64,000 bases of DNA, taken from the NCBI RefSeq assembly GCF_026339955.1, contig NZ_JAPEPW010000001.1, positions 124,001-188,000 on the forward strand. Direction: 5' to 3'. The DNA is from Streptomyces sp. NBC_01549 (GTDB lineage: Bacteria > Actinomycetota > Actinomycetes > Streptomycetales > Streptomycetaceae). The notes beneath the pieces were generated by a model that was given only the letters and a program-made list of their open reading frames with translations, had not been told where the DNA came from and did no database searches. Positions 1 to 10,200 of the stretch are shown piece after piece (positions within the stretch are counted from its first letter, which is position 1; every line of letters starts with the position of its first letter). The translations under genes and the position numbers were made by a program.

Positions 1-119
1 ACGAGGATGCGCAATAAGCATGAGCGTGCTTCGCATCGGCTGTCGGCTCGTTGTGAAGCGCAAGCGCTCTCCGCTCTCCCCCACCGATGATCACCCTCGT
101 GCGATTTTGGAGCGTTCGC

Positions 120-3100
120 GTGCCTGTGCCGAATTTCGATACTTCCGGCCCGTTTGCCGTAGAGGACATCGTCATCGCCCTGAACCCGTTCGCCGTCCCC
201 TCGGCACGGGTCACCGCGGCCGCCGTACGGGCGGGCGGTCTCGGGGTGCTCGACCTCACCGCGGGTGGGCGCCGGGCGGCGGCGGAACTCGCGCTGGCCG
301 AGGAATGGTCGGCCGCCGGTTTCGGCGTACGGCTCCGCGACAACGATGCCTTTCCCGCGCGGGACCTTCCCACCTGTGTGCACGCCGTCCTGCTGACCAC
401 CGACGCCTCCTGCACGCCCGCCGACTTCCCCAGCCACCGCGTACTCGTCGAGGTGACCGACCGCGCACAGGCCTTACGGGCCGCCGCGGCCGGGGCGCAC
501 GGACTGGTCGCCCGGGGCCACGAGGCAGGCGGCCCCGTGGGCGAACTGAGCACCTTCGTACTGCTCCAACAGCTCCTCGCCGAAGACGAGTTGGACCTGC
601 CCGTCTGGGCCTGCGGCGGCGCGGGTCCGCACACCGCGGCGGCCGTCGTCGCGGGCGGCGGCGCCGGTGTCGTCCTGGACACCCAGCTCGCCCTGCTCGC
701 CGAGGCCGAGGCCGAACTCCCCGCCGGGACGCCGGCACTGCTCGCCGGGCTCGACGGGTCCGAGACCACCGTGGAGGACGGCCGCCGCGTCCTACGGCGC
801 AGGGGTGCCCCAGAGGGCGCGCCGGCCCCCGAGATCGGTCAGGACGGCTTCCTCGCCGACCGCTTCCAGGAGCGCTGGGGCACCGTCCACGCGGCGGTGC
901 GGGGCGTACGGGACGCCGTCCTCGACTCGTTGAAAAGCGCGGGCCCCGGTCTCGACTCGTCGAAGAGCGCGGGCCCCGGTCTCGGCCGCGACGGAACGGG
1001 CACCCGCCCCTTCGGGAGCGAACTGCCCGTCGCCCAGGGGCCGATGACCCGGGTGAGCGACCAGGCCGCGTTCGCCGCCGAGGTCGGCGGCCACGGCGGA
1101 CTGCCCTTCATCGCGCTCGCGCTCTCCGGCGCCGACCAGACCCGCGCCGTCCTGGAGCGGACCAAGGACGCGCTCGGCGACGCGCCCTGGGGCGTCGGCG
1201 TCCTCGGCTTCGCCGCCGAGGAGATCAAGGCCGCCCAGCTGGAGGTCGTACGGGAGATCCGCCCGTCCCACGCGATCATCGCGGGCGGACGTCCCGCGCA
1301 GGCCGCCGCGCTGGAGGAGGTGGGCATCTCCACCTTCCTGCACGTGCCGTCGCCGGGGCTGCTGAAGCAGTTCCTGGAGGCGGGCGCGCGCAAGTTCGTC
1401 TTCGAGGGCGCCGAGTGCGGCGGCCATGTGGGACCGCGGGGCAGCTTCCCGCTGTGGGAGGCACAGCTCGGCGTGCTCGACGACTTCCTGGCGGGCGCGA
1501 AGAACGGCACCGCGGGCGAACTCCGGCTGTTCTTCGCGGGCGGGGTGCACGACGAACGCTCCGCCGCCATGGTCACCGCGCTCACCGCGCCGCTGACCGC
1601 CCGGGGTGCCGCCGTGGGCGTGCTGATGGGCACGGCGTATCTGTTCACCGAGGAGGCCGTGAGCGCGGGCGCGGTGCTGCCCCTGTTCCAGCGTCAGGTG
1701 ATCGACGCCGAGCGCACCGACCTCCTGGAGACCGCGCCCGGACACGCCACCCGCTGTGTGCACAGCCCGTTCACCGACGAGTTCGCCGCCGTCAAGGAGG
1801 ACCTCGCCGCCCGCGGGACACCCGGCCGCGAGGCCTGGGAGCAGCTGGAGCAGCTCAACGTGGGGCGGCTGCGGCTGGCCAGCAAGGGCATCGAGCGGGT
1901 CGACGGCAGGCTGAGCGCGGTCGGCGAGGACAGACAGCTCGCCGAGGGCATGTTCATGGCCGGTGAGGTCGCCGTGCTGCGCTCCGCCGTCACCACCGTC
2001 GCCGCTCTGCACGCCTCGGTCACCACCGGCGCGGCCGGCTTCCTGGCGGCGCGCCGGGAGGCCCTCGGCATCGGGGAAGGCGCCGCCGAACCCTCCCCCG
2101 AACCGCTGGACATCGCGATCGTCGGCATGGCCTGCATGTTCCCCGGCGCTCCTGACCTCGCCACCTTCTGGGCGAACGTGCTGGCGGGCGAGGACGCCGT
2201 CACCGAGGTGCCCGCGACCCGCTGGGACGCCGAGCTGTACCACGATCTGGAGGGCGCCGGGGAGAAGACCCCGTCCCGCTGGGGCGGCTTCCTCCCCGAG
2301 ATCCCCTTCGAGCCGCTGCGGTACGGCATTCCGCCCGCCTCGCTGCCCGCGATCGAGCCGGTGCAGCTGCTGGCCCTGGAGGCGGCGCGTCGCGCCCTGG
2401 AGGACTCCGGCTACGGCAGCCGGTCCTTCGACCGGTCCCGCGCGTCGGTCGTGTTCGGCGCGGAGGCGGGCAGCGACCTCTCCAACGCGATGACCCTGCG
2501 CTCCGTCCTGCCCGCCTACCTGGGCAGCCTGCCGCCCGCGTTGGACGAGCAGCTGCCCCACCTCACGGAGGACTCCTTCCCGGGCGTCCTGGCCAACGTC
2601 ATCGCGGGCCGGATCGCCAACCGCCTCGACCTCGGCGGCGCCAACTACACCGTGGACGCCGCCTGTGCCTCCTCCCTCACCGCCGTCGACGTGGCATGCA
2701 AGGAGCTGGTGAGCGGGACCAGCGACCTGGTGCTGTGCGGCGGGGCCGATCTGCACAACGGCATCAACGACTACCTGCTCTTCGCCTCCGCGCACGCCCT
2801 CTCGCCCTCGGGCCGCTCCGCTCCCTTCGACAGCGCCGCCGACGGCATCGCGCTCGGCGAGGGCGTCGGCTGTGTGGTCCTCAAGCGGCTCGCGGACGCC
2901 GAGCGGGACGGCGACCGGGTGTACTCGGTGATCAAGGGTGTCGGCAGCGCCAGCGACGGCCGGGCGCTCGGCCTGACCGCGCCCCGGCCCGAAGGCCAGT
3001 ACAACGCGCTGACCCGGGCCTACCGCAACGCGGGCGTCTCGCCCGCCGAGGTGGGGCTCGTCGAGGCGCACGGCACCGGCACCGTCGTCGGCGACCGCAC

Positions 3101-6100
3101 CGAACTCGGCTCCCTCACCCGGGTGTTCGAGGAGGCCGGGGCGCCGCCCGGGGCCTGCGCGCTCGGCTCGGTCAAGTCGCAGATCGGGCACACCAAGTGC
3201 GCGGCCGGACTCGCCGGACTGATCAAGACCTCGCTCGCCCTGCACACCGGCGTGAAGCCGCCGACCCTGCACCTCACCCAGCCGAACCCTGCGTGGGACG
3301 CGCAGAGCAGCCCCTTCGCCTTCCACACCGAGGCCCGCCCCTGGTCCGCCGCCCCGGCCGAACGGGCCGCCGGGGTCAGCGCCTTCGGCTTCGGCGGCAC
3401 CAACTTCCACGTCGTCCTGCGGGCCTACGAGGACGGGCCACCGCCGGTCACCTCGGCCCAGCAGTGGCCCGCCGAGCTCTTCACGTTCCGGGGCGCGGAC
3501 CGGGCGGCGGCGGTACGGGCCGCCACCGAGCTGCTCGCCCTCGTGGAGGCGGAGTCCGGACCGTACGAACCGTGGCGGCTGAGGGACTTCGCGCTCGCCG
3601 CGTCCCGGCGGTCCGAGGCCGCCGCCACCCGGGGCGCCCGAAGCGCCCGGACCTGGATCGCCCTCGTCGCCGGGTCGACCGAGGAGCTGACGGCGCTGCT
3701 GCGCCGGGCGGTCTCCGGTGAACACGCCCCGAAGGAGGGTCTGTTCACCGCTGACGACAGCGGGACGGGCGACAGCGAGCCGGGCGGCATCGCGCTGCTC
3801 TTCCCCGGGCAGGGCAGCCAACGGCCCGGAATGTTCGCCGAACTCTTCGTCGCCTTCCCCGAACTCCAGCGCCACCTGCGACTCGACGAGACGACGGCCC
3901 ACGTCCTCTTCCCGCCGACCGCCTTCGACGAGGCGGGCCGCAAGGAGCAGCAGGAACGGATCACCGACACGACCGTCGCGCAGCCCGCGCTCGGTCTGAC
4001 CGGACTCGCCGCGTTCCAGCTCCTGAGCAGGGCCGGCGTGCGCCCGGCGATGGCAGCGGGCCACAGCTACGGAGAACTGGCCGCGCTGGCCGCGGCGGGC
4101 GCCCTCACCCCCGACGCCCTGCTGCGCACCAGTCGTGAACGGGCCGCCGCCATCCTGCGCGCCACCGGCGAGGGCGATCCCGGCACCATGGCCGCCGTCT
4201 CCGCGGGCGAGCCGGAGGTCGCGGCGGCCCTGACGGCCGCGGGTCTGGCCGGCTCGGTGGTGACGGCAAACCGCAACTCGCCCCGTCAGACGGTCATTTC
4301 GGGCCCCACCGAGGACGTTCTCACGGCCGTGGAACGACTGCGCGCCCAGGGGCTCGGCGCACAGCGCATCCCGGTCGCCTGCGCGTTCCACAGCCCGCTG
4401 GTCGCGGCGGCCGGCGAGACCTTCGCCGAGGTGCTCGCCGGAGTTCCGTTCACGTCGACCGACTTCCCTGTCTGGTCGAACCGTACGGCCGCCCGATACC
4501 CGCAGGACCCCGAAGCGGTCCGGGCCGAACTCGCCGCCCAGATCGGTTCACCCGTCCGCTTCGCCGACCAGATCGAGGCGATGTACGAGGCCGGCGCCCG
4601 GGTCTTCGTCGAGGCCGGACCCGGCTCGGTGCTGACCCGGCTGGTGGGCACGGTCCTCGGGGACCGGCCGCACCGCACGGTCGCCCTGGAGGACGGCCGA
4701 CGTGCCGGGCGCACGGGTCTCGTCGGGTTCCTCGCCGCGCTCGCCCAACTGGCCGTCGCCGGTGTGGACATCAGGACCTCGTGGCTCTTCCAGGGCCGGG
4801 ACGCGATCCCCGCCGACGCCCGCGCCCCGCGTCCCAGACGCGCCGCCTGGACGGTCGACGGCCATCTGATCCGTAGGGCGGACGGCGCGATCCCCGCCGC
4901 CGCACTCCACCCCGCCGAGCGTGTACCGGAGGCCCTCGTGACCCACAGCAGCCCCGTCGGACCGGCGGCGGTCTCCGGATCCGAGGCCCTGATCAGCGAG
5001 TTCCTGCGGACGAGCCGGGAGATGATCGCGGCGCAGCGGGATGTGATGCTGGGGTATCTGGGAGCGGATCCGGGGGTACGTCCCACCGCCCCCGCCCCCG
5101 CCCCGGTCACGTACGCCGACGCTCCGGTCACGGTGACCGCGCTGCCCGCCGCCGCGCCGGATGCAGTGGCCGTACCGGCAGGTGGGTCGGTGCTGTCGGT
5201 CGTTCTCGAGGTGATCGGCGAGCGCACCGGCTACCCCGTCGACATGATCGAACCCGACCTCGACCTCGAAGCCGACCTCAGCGTCGACTCCATCAAACGA
5301 GCCGAAATCGCGGGCGAATTGGCAGGTCGGCTCGGGCTGACCGCGACCGGCGACGCCGACGTGGAAGAGCTGACCAAGGCGCGTACCGCCGCCGCGATCA
5401 CGGCACTGGTCGAGCGGGTGAGCGGAACGGGAACGACCCCGGCTCCCGCCGGTGCGGATGCCGGAGCCTCCGTGAGCGTCGCACCGACCGCCGAGTCCGT
5501 CCTCGCGCTCGTCCTCGACGTGATCGGCGAGCGCACCGGCTACCCCGTCGACATGATCGAACCCGACCTCGACCTCGAAGCCGACCTCAGCGTCGACTCC
5601 ATCAAACGAGCCGAAATCGCGGGCGAATTGGCAGGTCGGCTCGGGCTGACCGCGACGGGCGACGCCGACGTGGAGGAGCTGGCCAAGGCGCGTACCGCCG
5701 CGAGCATCGCCGCGCTGGTGGCGGGAGCCCGGGGCGAGGTGGCCGAGCCGGAGAGACCGGAGGCCGGCCCCGCCGGCCCCGAACCCGTCGTCGTGGCACC
5801 CCGGCGCCTCGTGATGCGGGAGTTCGACCTCGCCCCCGCCGGCCCGGCGCCCACCAGCGACCTGCTGATCGGCCGCAGTTTCCTGTTGCTCGGCTCCGGA
5901 CCGGTGGCCGAGGCGCTGACCGCACGCCTCACCGCGCACGGCGCCCACGCGCTGACCGCCGAAGCGCCCCCGGCCGACGGAGAGTTCGACGGGATCGTCC
6001 ACCTCGTCGCAACGGACGCCCCGCCCGTGCTGCCGGACGTCTTCCCCGCCTATCAGCGGGTGCTGGCGGGCAACCCGCGCTGGGTGCTGGCCGCGGGCGC

Positions 6101-7238
6101 CTCCGCCGGTCTGCGCGGCTTCTTCCGCTCCCTCGCGCGGGAGTACCCCGACACGGTCGCCCGGGTCGTCGAGCACGCGCCCGGCACCGCGCCCGAGGAC
6201 ATCGCCGCGGAGCTGGTCGCCGAGCTCACCGCGCCCGACCGTGAGCCGGTCGTCCTGCGCTCCCCCGGCACACGGCGCGGACTGCGCATGGCCGAGGAGG
6301 GGCTCGGTCTGCTCGGCAGTACGGGTGCGGGCCCGGCCGGGGACGGGGCCGCCGAGGCCGCCGCGCTCGGCCTGGACTCCGATTCGGTCGTCCTGCTGGT
6401 GGGCGGCGCCCGGGGGATCACCGCGCGGTTCGCCGCGACCCTGGCCGCCGCGAGCCGCTGCCGGATCGAACTGTTCGGCCGCACCGCCCTCTCCGGGGAC
6501 GGGGAGGGGGAGGACCCCGCCCTCGCCGCCGCGAGCACCGCCGGTGAACTGCGGACCGCGCTCATCGCGGGCGGGTTGCGCGTCCCCGCCGAGATCGAGC
6601 GGGCGATCGGCCGGATCCAGGCCGAACGCGAGGTGCGAGCCACCCTGCGCGGACTCGTCGCGCTCGGCTCCGAGGTGCGCTACCGCACCGTGGACGCGCT
6701 GGACGGCGACACCGTGCGCCGGGCCGTGAAGGAGATCCACGCCGAGCACGGCCGACTCGACGGCGTCGTGTACGCGGCCGGTGTGATCGAGGACAAGCTG
6801 ATCGCGGAGAAGAGCCCCCGGTCGTACGACCGGGTGTTCCGTACGAAGGTCGACGGCGCGCGCGAACTGCTGGACGCGCTGGGTGAGTTGCCGGACGGAG
6901 AAGGCCCCCGGTTCGCCGTGCTGTTCGGCAGTGTCGCCGCCGCTCTCGGCAACCGCGGCCAGTCCGACTACGCCGCCGCCAACGACGCCCTGGAGACCCT
7001 CGGCTCCCGCTGGGCAGACTCCGGTACCGGCCGCCGAGGGCTGACCGTCCACTGGGGTCCATGGGCACCGACCGGAGACGGCAACCACGGCATGGTCACC
7101 CCCGAGCTGATGCGGCACTACGCGGGCCGCGGCATCCAGCTCATCGACCCCGACGAGGGCACCATGAGCCTGCTGCGCGAGCTGGCCTGGGGGCCCGAGG
7201 GCGACACCGCCGTGGTCTACACGGCGTCGGGCTGGTGA
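120..7238 (+). CDS. PUFA-synthase-like iterative type I PKS subunit (PfaD-type ER/KS/AT/ACP/ACP/KR)
   Basis: Multidomain synthase of about 2372 residues. Residues 1-650 resemble the FMN-dependent nitronate-monooxygenase/PfaD enoyl-reductase fold. A ketosynthase follows at about 660-1105 with Cys849 in DAACASS, His984 in EAHGTGT and His1024 in IGHTK. The acyltransferase spans about 1220-1530 with FPGQGSQ, Ser1316 in GHSYGE and His1424. Two ACPs carry the phosphopantetheine serines 1724 and 1827 in VDSIKR, and a ketoreductase occupies about 2090-2300 (GGARGI, then Ser/Tyr/Asn in SDYAAAN). This order matches PfaA-type synthases but with PfaD fused in front; I recall a similar arrangement in the S. 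coelicolor SCO0126 region. GTG at 120 is chosen because GGAG (109-112) lies 7 nt upstream; ATG at 87 is the alternative and has no ribosome site. Codon 119 is TTA, so translation should depend on bldA. It is the first gene of the operon visible here, and its stop overlaps or abuts the next start. Confidence 0.85.
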   Translation: MPVPNFDTSGPFAVEDIVIALNPFAVPSARVTAAAVRAGGLGVLDLTAGGRRAAAELALAEEWSAAGFGVRLRDNDAFPARDLPTCVHAVLLTTDASCTPADFPSHRVLVEVTDRAQALRAAAAGAHGLVARGHEAGGPVGELSTFVLLQQLLAEDELDLPVWACGGAGPHTAAAVVAGGGAGVVLDTQLALLAEAEAELPAGTPALLAGLDGSETTVEDGRRVLRRRGAPEGAPAPEIGQDGFLADRFQERWGTVHAAVRGVRDAVLDSLKSAGPGLDSSKSAGPGLGRDGTGTRPFGSELPVAQGPMTRVSDQAAFAAEVGGHGGLPFIALALSGADQTRAVLERTKDALGDAPWGVGVLGFAAEEIKAAQLEVVREIRPSHAIIAGGRPAQAAALEEVGISTFLHVPSPGLLKQFLEAGARKFVFEGAECGGHVGPRGSFPLWEAQLGVLDDFLAGAKNGTAGELRLFFAGGVHDERSAAMVTALTAPLTARGAAVGVLMGTAYLFTEEAVSAGAVLPLFQRQVIDAERTDLLETAPGHATRCVHSPFTDEFAAVKEDLAARGTPGREAWEQLEQLNVGRLRLASKGIERVDGRLSAVGEDRQLAEGMFMAGEVAVLRSAVTTVAALHASVTTGAAGFLAARREALGIGEGAAEPSPEPLDIAIVGMACMFPGAPDLATFWANVLAGEDAVTEVPATRWDAELYHDLEGAGEKTPSRWGGFLPEIPFEPLRYGIPPASLPAIEPVQLLALEAARRALEDSGYGSRSFDRSRASVVFGAEAGSDLSNAMTLRSVLPAYLGSLPPALDEQLPHLTEDSFPGVLANVIAGRIANRLDLGGANYTVDAACASSLTAVDVACKELVSGTSDLVLCGGADLHNGINDYLLFASAHALSPSGRSAPFDSAADGIALGEGVGCVVLKRLADAERDGDRVYSVIKGVGSASDGRALGLTAPRPEGQYNALTRAYRNAGVSPAEVGLVEAHGTGTVVGDRTELGSLTRVFEEAGAPPGACALGSVKSQIGHTKCAAGLAGLIKTSLALHTGVKPPTLHLTQPNPAWDAQSSPFAFHTEARPWSAAPAERAAGVSAFGFGGTNFHVVLRAYEDGPPPVTSAQQWPAELFTFRGADRAAAVRAATELLALVEAESGPYEPWRLRDFALAASRRSEAAATRGARSARTWIALVAGSTEELTALLRRAVSGEHAPKEGLFTADDSGTGDSEPGGIALLFPGQGSQRPGMFAELFVAFPELQRHLRLDETTAHVLFPPTAFDEAGRKEQQERITDTTVAQPALGLTGLAAFQLLSRAGVRPAMAAGHSYGELAALAAAGALTPDALLRTSRERAAAILRATGEGDPGTMAAVSAGEPEVAAALTAAGLAGSVVTANRNSPRQTVISGPTEDVLTAVERLRAQGLGAQRIPVACAFHSPLVAAAGETFAEVLAGVPFTSTDFPVWSNRTAARYPQDPEAVRAELAAQIGSPVRFADQIEAMYEAGARVFVEAGPGSVLTRLVGTVLGDRPHRTVALEDGRRAGRTGLVGFLAALAQLAVAGVDIRTSWLFQGRDAIPADARAPRPRRAAWTVDGHLIRRADGAIPAAALHPAERVPEALVTHSSPVGPAAVSGSEALISEFLRTSREMIAAQRDVMLGYLGADPGVRPTAPAPAPVTYADAPVTVTALPAAAPDAVAVPAGGSVLSVVLEVIGERTGYPVDMIEPDLDLEADLSVDSIKRAEIAGELAGRLGLTATGDADVEELTKARTAAAITALVERVSGTGTTPAPAGADAGASVSVAPTAESVLALVLDVIGERTGYPVDMIEPDLDLEADLSVDSIKRAEIAGELAGRLGLTATGDADVEELAKARTAASIAALVAGARGEVAEPERPEAGPAGPEPVVVAPRRLVMREFDLAPAGPAPTSDLLIGRSFLLLGSGPVAEALTARLTAHGAHALTAEAPPADGEFDGIVHLVATDAPPVLPDVFPAYQRVLAGNPRWVLAAGASAGLRGFFRSLAREYPDTVARVVEHAPGTAPEDIAAELVAELTAPDREPVVLRSPGTRRGLRMAEEGLGLLGSTGAGPAGDGAAEAAALGLDSDSVVLLVGGARGITARFAATLAAASRCRIELFGRTALSGDGEGEDPALAAASTAGELRTALIAGGLRVPAEIERAIGRIQAEREVRATLRGLVALGSEVRYRTVDALDGDTVRRAVKEIHAEHGRLDGVVYAAGVIEDKLIAEKSPRSYDRVFRTKVDGARELLDALGELPDGEGPRFAVLFGSVAAALGNRGQSDYAAANDALETLGSRWADSGTGRRGLTVHWGPWAPTGDGNHGMVTPELMRHYAGRGIQLIDPDEGTMSLLRELAWGPEGDTAVVYTASGW
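921..980 (+). repeat. 30-bp tandem duplication in PKS linker
   Basis: Two adjacent 30-nt units (921-950 and 951-980) differ at two positions and encode DSLKSAGPGL then DSSKSAGPGL. They lie inside the PfaD-like region of the synthase. The period is a multiple of three, so the frame is kept. It looks like a recent in-frame slippage duplication in a loop or linker. Confidence 0.85.
5211..5347 (+). repeat. ACP1 segment, identical copy of 5520-5656
   Basis: These 137 bp are identical to 5520-5656, an offset of 309 bp or 103 codons. They cover the phosphopantetheine-attachment part of the first ACP. The flanking linkers differ, which points to recent duplication or gene conversion between the two ACP domains. 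Within the block the codon choice (AAA, CGA, GAA, TTG) is less GC-rich than in the rest of the gene. Confidence 0.9.
5520..5656 (+). repeat. ACP2 segment, identical copy of 5211-5347
   Basis: Second copy of the 137-bp block, covering the attachment motif of ACP2 (serine 1827). The first difference downstream is C at 5348 versus G at 5657. Confidence 0.9.
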
Positions 7239-7243
7239 CCGGG

Positions 7244-10200
7244 ATGACCGGCGCCCGCGCCGAACCGGTCGCCATCGTCGGCATGTCGGTGCTCTTCCCG
7301 GGCGCCCCCGACCTCGCCACGTACTGGCACAACCTGGTCTCCGGCGTCGACGCCATCACCGAGGTGCCGCCTGGCCGCTGGGACGCCGACGAGTACTACG
7401 CGCCCGGCGCCGAGCGCCGCGCCGACCGGGTCTACTGCCGGCGCGGCGGTTTCGTGGACGAACTGGCCGAGGTGGACGTCACCGAGTTCGGGATCATGCC
7501 CGCCGCGGTCCCGGCCACCGAGCCCGACCAGCTGATCGCGCTGCGGGTGGCCGCGGGCGCCCTGGCCGACGCGGGCGGCCCGGGCCGGCTGCCCGCCGAC
7601 CGGCACCGGGTCGGTGTGGTGCTCGGCCGGGGCGGCTATCTCACCCCCGGCCTGGTCCGGCTCAACCAGCGGGTACGGACCGCGAGCCAGCTCGTGCGCA
7701 CCCTGGGCGAGCTGCTTCCGGACCTCGGCGCCGACCAACTGGAGGCGGTGCGCGAGGCGTTCACCGACCGGCTCGGGCCCGAGGCACCGGAGTCCTCGAT
7801 CGGTCTTGTGCCCAACCTCGCCGCGTCCCGGCTGGCCGGCCGGCTCGACCTGCGCGGGCCCGCCTACACCGTGGACGCCGCCTGTGCCTCCTCGCTCATC
7901 GCCGTCGACCACGCCGTGCGCGAACTCGGCAGCGGGCGCTGTGACGTGATGCTGGCGGGCGGGGTGCACCACTGCCACGACATCACCTTCTGGAGTGTGT
8001 TCAGCCAACTCGGCGCGCTCTCCCCGAGCGAGCGCATCCGGCCGTTCGACCGGGGCGCGGACGGGGTGCTGATCGGTGAGGGCACCGGTGTCGTCGTCCT
8101 CAAGCGGCTGGCCGACGCCGAGCGGGACGGCGACCGGATCTACGCCGCGATCACCGGCACCGGCGTCGCCTCCGACGGACGTACGACCAGTCTGATGGCG
8201 CCCGACTCCGACGGCCAGGTCCGCGCGGTCCGCCAGGCCTGGGAGGCCGCCGGGCTCGACCCGGCCGCCCCCGGGTCGATCGGGCTCCTGGAGGCGCACG
8301 GCACCGCCACCCCGGCGGGCGACGGCACCGAACTCATCACGCTCGCCGAGGTGTTCGGGCCGCCGCCGACGGACACGTCCGGGGACGCGCCGGCCGCCGT
8401 CATCGGCTCGGTGAAGTCGATGATCGGGCACACCATGCCCGCGGCGGGCGTCGCCGGGCTGATCAAGGCCGCGCTCGCCGTCCACCACGGGGTGCTCCCG
8501 CCGACCCTGCACTGCGACGACCCGCACCCGGCGCTCGCCCGCACCCGTTTCACCCCCATCGGCGCCGCCCGCCCCTGGCGGACCGACGACCGGCAGCCGG
8601 TGCGCCGGGCCGCCGTCAACGCCTTCGGGTTCGGCGGCATCAACGCCCACGTGGTACTCGAAGAGGTCACGGTCGCGCGGCGGCCGGCCGAGGTGTACGA
8701 GCCGGAGCCGGTGCTGCGGCTGACCGCGCCGACACCCGAGGCGATGGCCGCGCTCCTTGACCGCTCCGACTCCGAGATCCTCGCCTCAGGTCTCGACGAA
8801 CGCGCCCCCGCCGCCGATCCGGTGCGGCTCGCCGTCGTCGGGCCGACGGCCAAGCGGCTGGCGCTGGCCCGCAAGGCGGTCGCCAAGGGGAAGGGGTGGC
8901 GGGGCCGGGGCGACGTGTGGTTCGTGCCGCGTCCGCTGCTGGGGCCCGTCGGCGGCCGGCTCGCGTTCGTCTTCCCGGGCCTGGAGGCCGAGTTCGCGCC
9001 CAACTCCGGGGACATCGCACGGCACTTCGGGCTGCCCTGGTCGCGCGCCGTCACCGACGCCACCGTGGGTGACGTGGGCCGGCAGGGCACCGGCGTCTTC
9101 GAGCTCGGCCGGCTCCTCGACACCGCGCTGCGGCGGCTCGACGTCGTCCCGGACGCGCTCGCCGGACACAGCCTCGGCGAGTGGACCGCGATGGCCGCCG
9201 CCGGGATCCACTCCCCGGAGGAGATCGACGCCTTCCTCGCCGGATTCGACCCCGACGCGCTGAGCGTCCCCGGGCTGGCCTTCGCCGCGATCGGCGCCCC
9301 CGCCGAGGTGGTACTGACCGAACTGGACGGCCGCGGGGACGTGGTCCTCTCCCACGACAACGCGCCCAACCAGTCGATGATCTGCGGCCCCGAGCCCGCC
9401 GTCGCCGCGCTGGTCGAGGTGTTCAGGGCCCGGGCGGTGATCTCGCAGATCCTGCCGTTCCGCTCCGGCTTCCACACCCCGATGCTGGAGCCCTACCTCG
9501 GCCCGGTCAGAAAGGCCGCCGAGGCCTACACCCTGCACCCGGCCGCGCTGCCCCTGTGGTCCGCGACGACCGTCGCCCCCTACCCGGACGAACCGGCGGC
9601 GATCCGTGAGCTGTTCATCCGCCATCTGTTGGAACCGGTCCGCTTCCGGCCCCTGGTGGAGACGATGTACGCGGCGGGCTTCCGCGCGTTTGTCCAGCTC
9701 GGCGCGGGACAGCTCGGCTCGCTCATCGGCGACACCCTGCACGGCCGGGACCACCTCGTGGTCCCCGCCCACTCCCCGCACCGCTCGGGTCTTCCCCAAC
9801 TCCACCGTGTGGCGAGCGCGTTGTGGGCGGACGGGGCCACGCCGGACCTCGCCCCGCTGCTGGGCAGGGCACGGGCCGCCGCGCCGGCCCGTGCGGGACG
9901 CCGTCCGGGCCGGCCGGTCCGGCTGGACCTCGGCGGCGCGAACGTGTCCCTGGACGCGGAAACCCGCGACCGGGTGAGCGCCGCGCTGTCCCGGCCGCAG
10001 CACACCGGGCCGCACGATGCGGGCGCCCTGGACCAACAGGGCCCGCTGGGAGCGGAGTTGTCGGCACTGCTGCGGGACGCGACGGCGTTCGCCTCGGACG
10101 TGGTGGCGGCGGGGCGACACGGACGCGGGGCCCCGCGCGACGGCCGCGCGCCGGCCCCTCGTACGGCCGCGCCCTCCACACCCGCCACACCCGGGCCCCG

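Noticed and set aside
792..4391. 1199-codon open frame antisense to the PKS gene
   Set aside because: Composition is Arg/Gly/Gln-rich with no domain pattern; it mirrors the GC-biased codons of a clear multidomain synthase on the plus strand.
4548..7118. 856-codon antisense open frame
   Set aside because: It repeats blocks complementary to the duplicated ACPs and has no motif of its own; shadow of the synthase.
7244..8700. Chain-length-factor (inactive KS) in the second PKS subunit
   Set aside because: The active-site Cys and both His residues are present, so it is a catalytic KS.
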